Positions 39,301 to 39,740 of a stretch of 39,740 nt of DNA are shown here, one piece after another (position 1 is the first letter of the stretch; each line of letters begins with the position of its first letter). Where the stretch lies: positions 3,244,694 through 3,284,433 of the forward strand of contig BFEA01000029.1 in the NCBI GenBank assembly GCA_003427395.1. The letters are read 5' to 3'. This stretch comes from Chara braunii. Taxonomy: Eukaryota; Streptophyta; Charophyceae; Charales; Characeae. The notes below the pieces were generated by a model. It did no database searches. It was not told where the DNA came from and saw only the letters and a list, made by a program, of their open reading frames with translations. The position numbers and the translations under genes were made by a program.

Positions 39301-39740
39301 GGAGGCTTTTCGTGTAGAGGAGTACGACGGGATCTACCTAGAGCTGGGGCTTCTTCTGTCATGTGAAATGCAGCTAAAGGATGCAAGCGATAGGGCTAAG
39401 AGGATGCTGCAGCGCTACTTAGTGCGAGACGGCCACCTTTTCGTGAGAAGAGAAGTGGGGAATCCCAGGAGGGTCGTCTGCGGTACGAATCGTCAGATCG
39501 ACGTCGTAGCAACACTACACGATGGCATTGCAGGAGGGCATCGAGGGGTACAAGCCACGTATGCCAAGACAAGTGAGCTGTACTACTGGGATGGAATGAT
39601 GNATATGGTCGGGAAATTNTGTCGATCATGCGTGCCCTGCCAGGAGAGATCCCGTTTAAGGCAGGGAGAGCCGCTGCATCCAAGGTTAGAGCGAGAGGTG
39701 GGGGCTGTAGTGCATCTCGATCTACTTTTTATGCCACTTG
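39301..39740 (+). pseudogene. Start of Gypsy integrase (zinc-binding domain, truncated by the window)
   Basis: In a different plus frame from RNase H, peptides EEYDGIYLEL, GHLFVRREVG and RRVVCG lead to the integrase HHCC zinc finger. This has His in LHDGIAGGHRGV, then YYWDGM, and the Cys pair in CRSCVPCQ. VVHLDLLF then begins the catalytic core at the window edge. Integrase would insert the cDNA into the host chromosome. One frameshift upstream (about 39150-39300) separates it from RNase H. The DDE core and any chromodomain lie outside the window. Confidence 0.88.

Larger units (their letters stand above)
36404..39740 (+). mobile_element. Ty3/Gypsy-type retrotransposon, pol region, 5' truncated and open at the window edge
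   Basis: Protease, reverse transcriptase, RNase H and integrase order (PR-RT-RH-IN) is that of the Ty3/Gypsy lineage. No gag, primer-binding site or LTR lies between 36404 and the protease, so the 5' part is absent. Frames change near 37200-37246 and 39150-39300, and there are nonsense codons at 37423 and 38317. Several N bases fall within codons. The copy is decayed but retains long frames, so it is younger than the two LINE remnants. It continues beyond 39740. Confidence 0.93.

Overview
This looks like nuclear DNA of a eukaryote with a large, repeat-rich genome. It is probably a streptophyte or charophyte alga of the Chara type. That guess rests on the style of the LINE and Ty3/Gypsy coding remnants as I remember them, not on any search. 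I see no bacterial-type gene order, no rRNA or tRNA, and no intact host gene. Scattered N bases, mostly after 31.8 kb, indicate a draft assembly.

Almost everything readable is mobile-element material. Four degraded coding remnants are recognisable. (1) A LINE 3' half lies on the minus strand at about 11.03-12.38 kb and is split by a roughly 240-bp foldback MITE. (2) A LINE reverse-transcriptase-to-3' segment lies on the plus strand at 15.95-17.08 kb. (3) A Ty3/Gypsy pol runs on the plus strand from 36.40 kb to the window edge: protease, reverse transcriptase, RNase H and the start of integrase, with two nonsense codons and two frame changes. (4) The MITE itself has no coding capacity.

The rest is one family of very long inverted-repeat elements. 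Modules recur in a fixed order, which I label from the outside inward: T (terminal, starting TGTCGAG), E, a linker, B, A, K, G, F and an inner module. Left-type (forward) arms occupy 725 to about 8450 and, in part, 8450-10370, 18855-21500, 28237-29120 and 29560-31100. Right-type (inverted) arms occupy 12395-15951, about 27460-28190 and 31230-36403. The 725-4260 arm pairs with 12395-15951, and the 2460-8450 arm pairs with 31230-36403. The copy at 27460-29120 forms a local palindrome.

The striking property is that the arms are tiled with tandem short hairpins. In the A, B, C, D and E arrays the stem sequence changes from unit to unit while both sides change together, so pairing is kept; the loops and spacing are better conserved than the stems. 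One array (C, 12.77-13.45 kb) carries a CC-GNRA-GG core in several units. I do not know a described family with this architecture. No transposase was found, so how it moves, and whether the hairpins act as DNA or RNA, is unknown.
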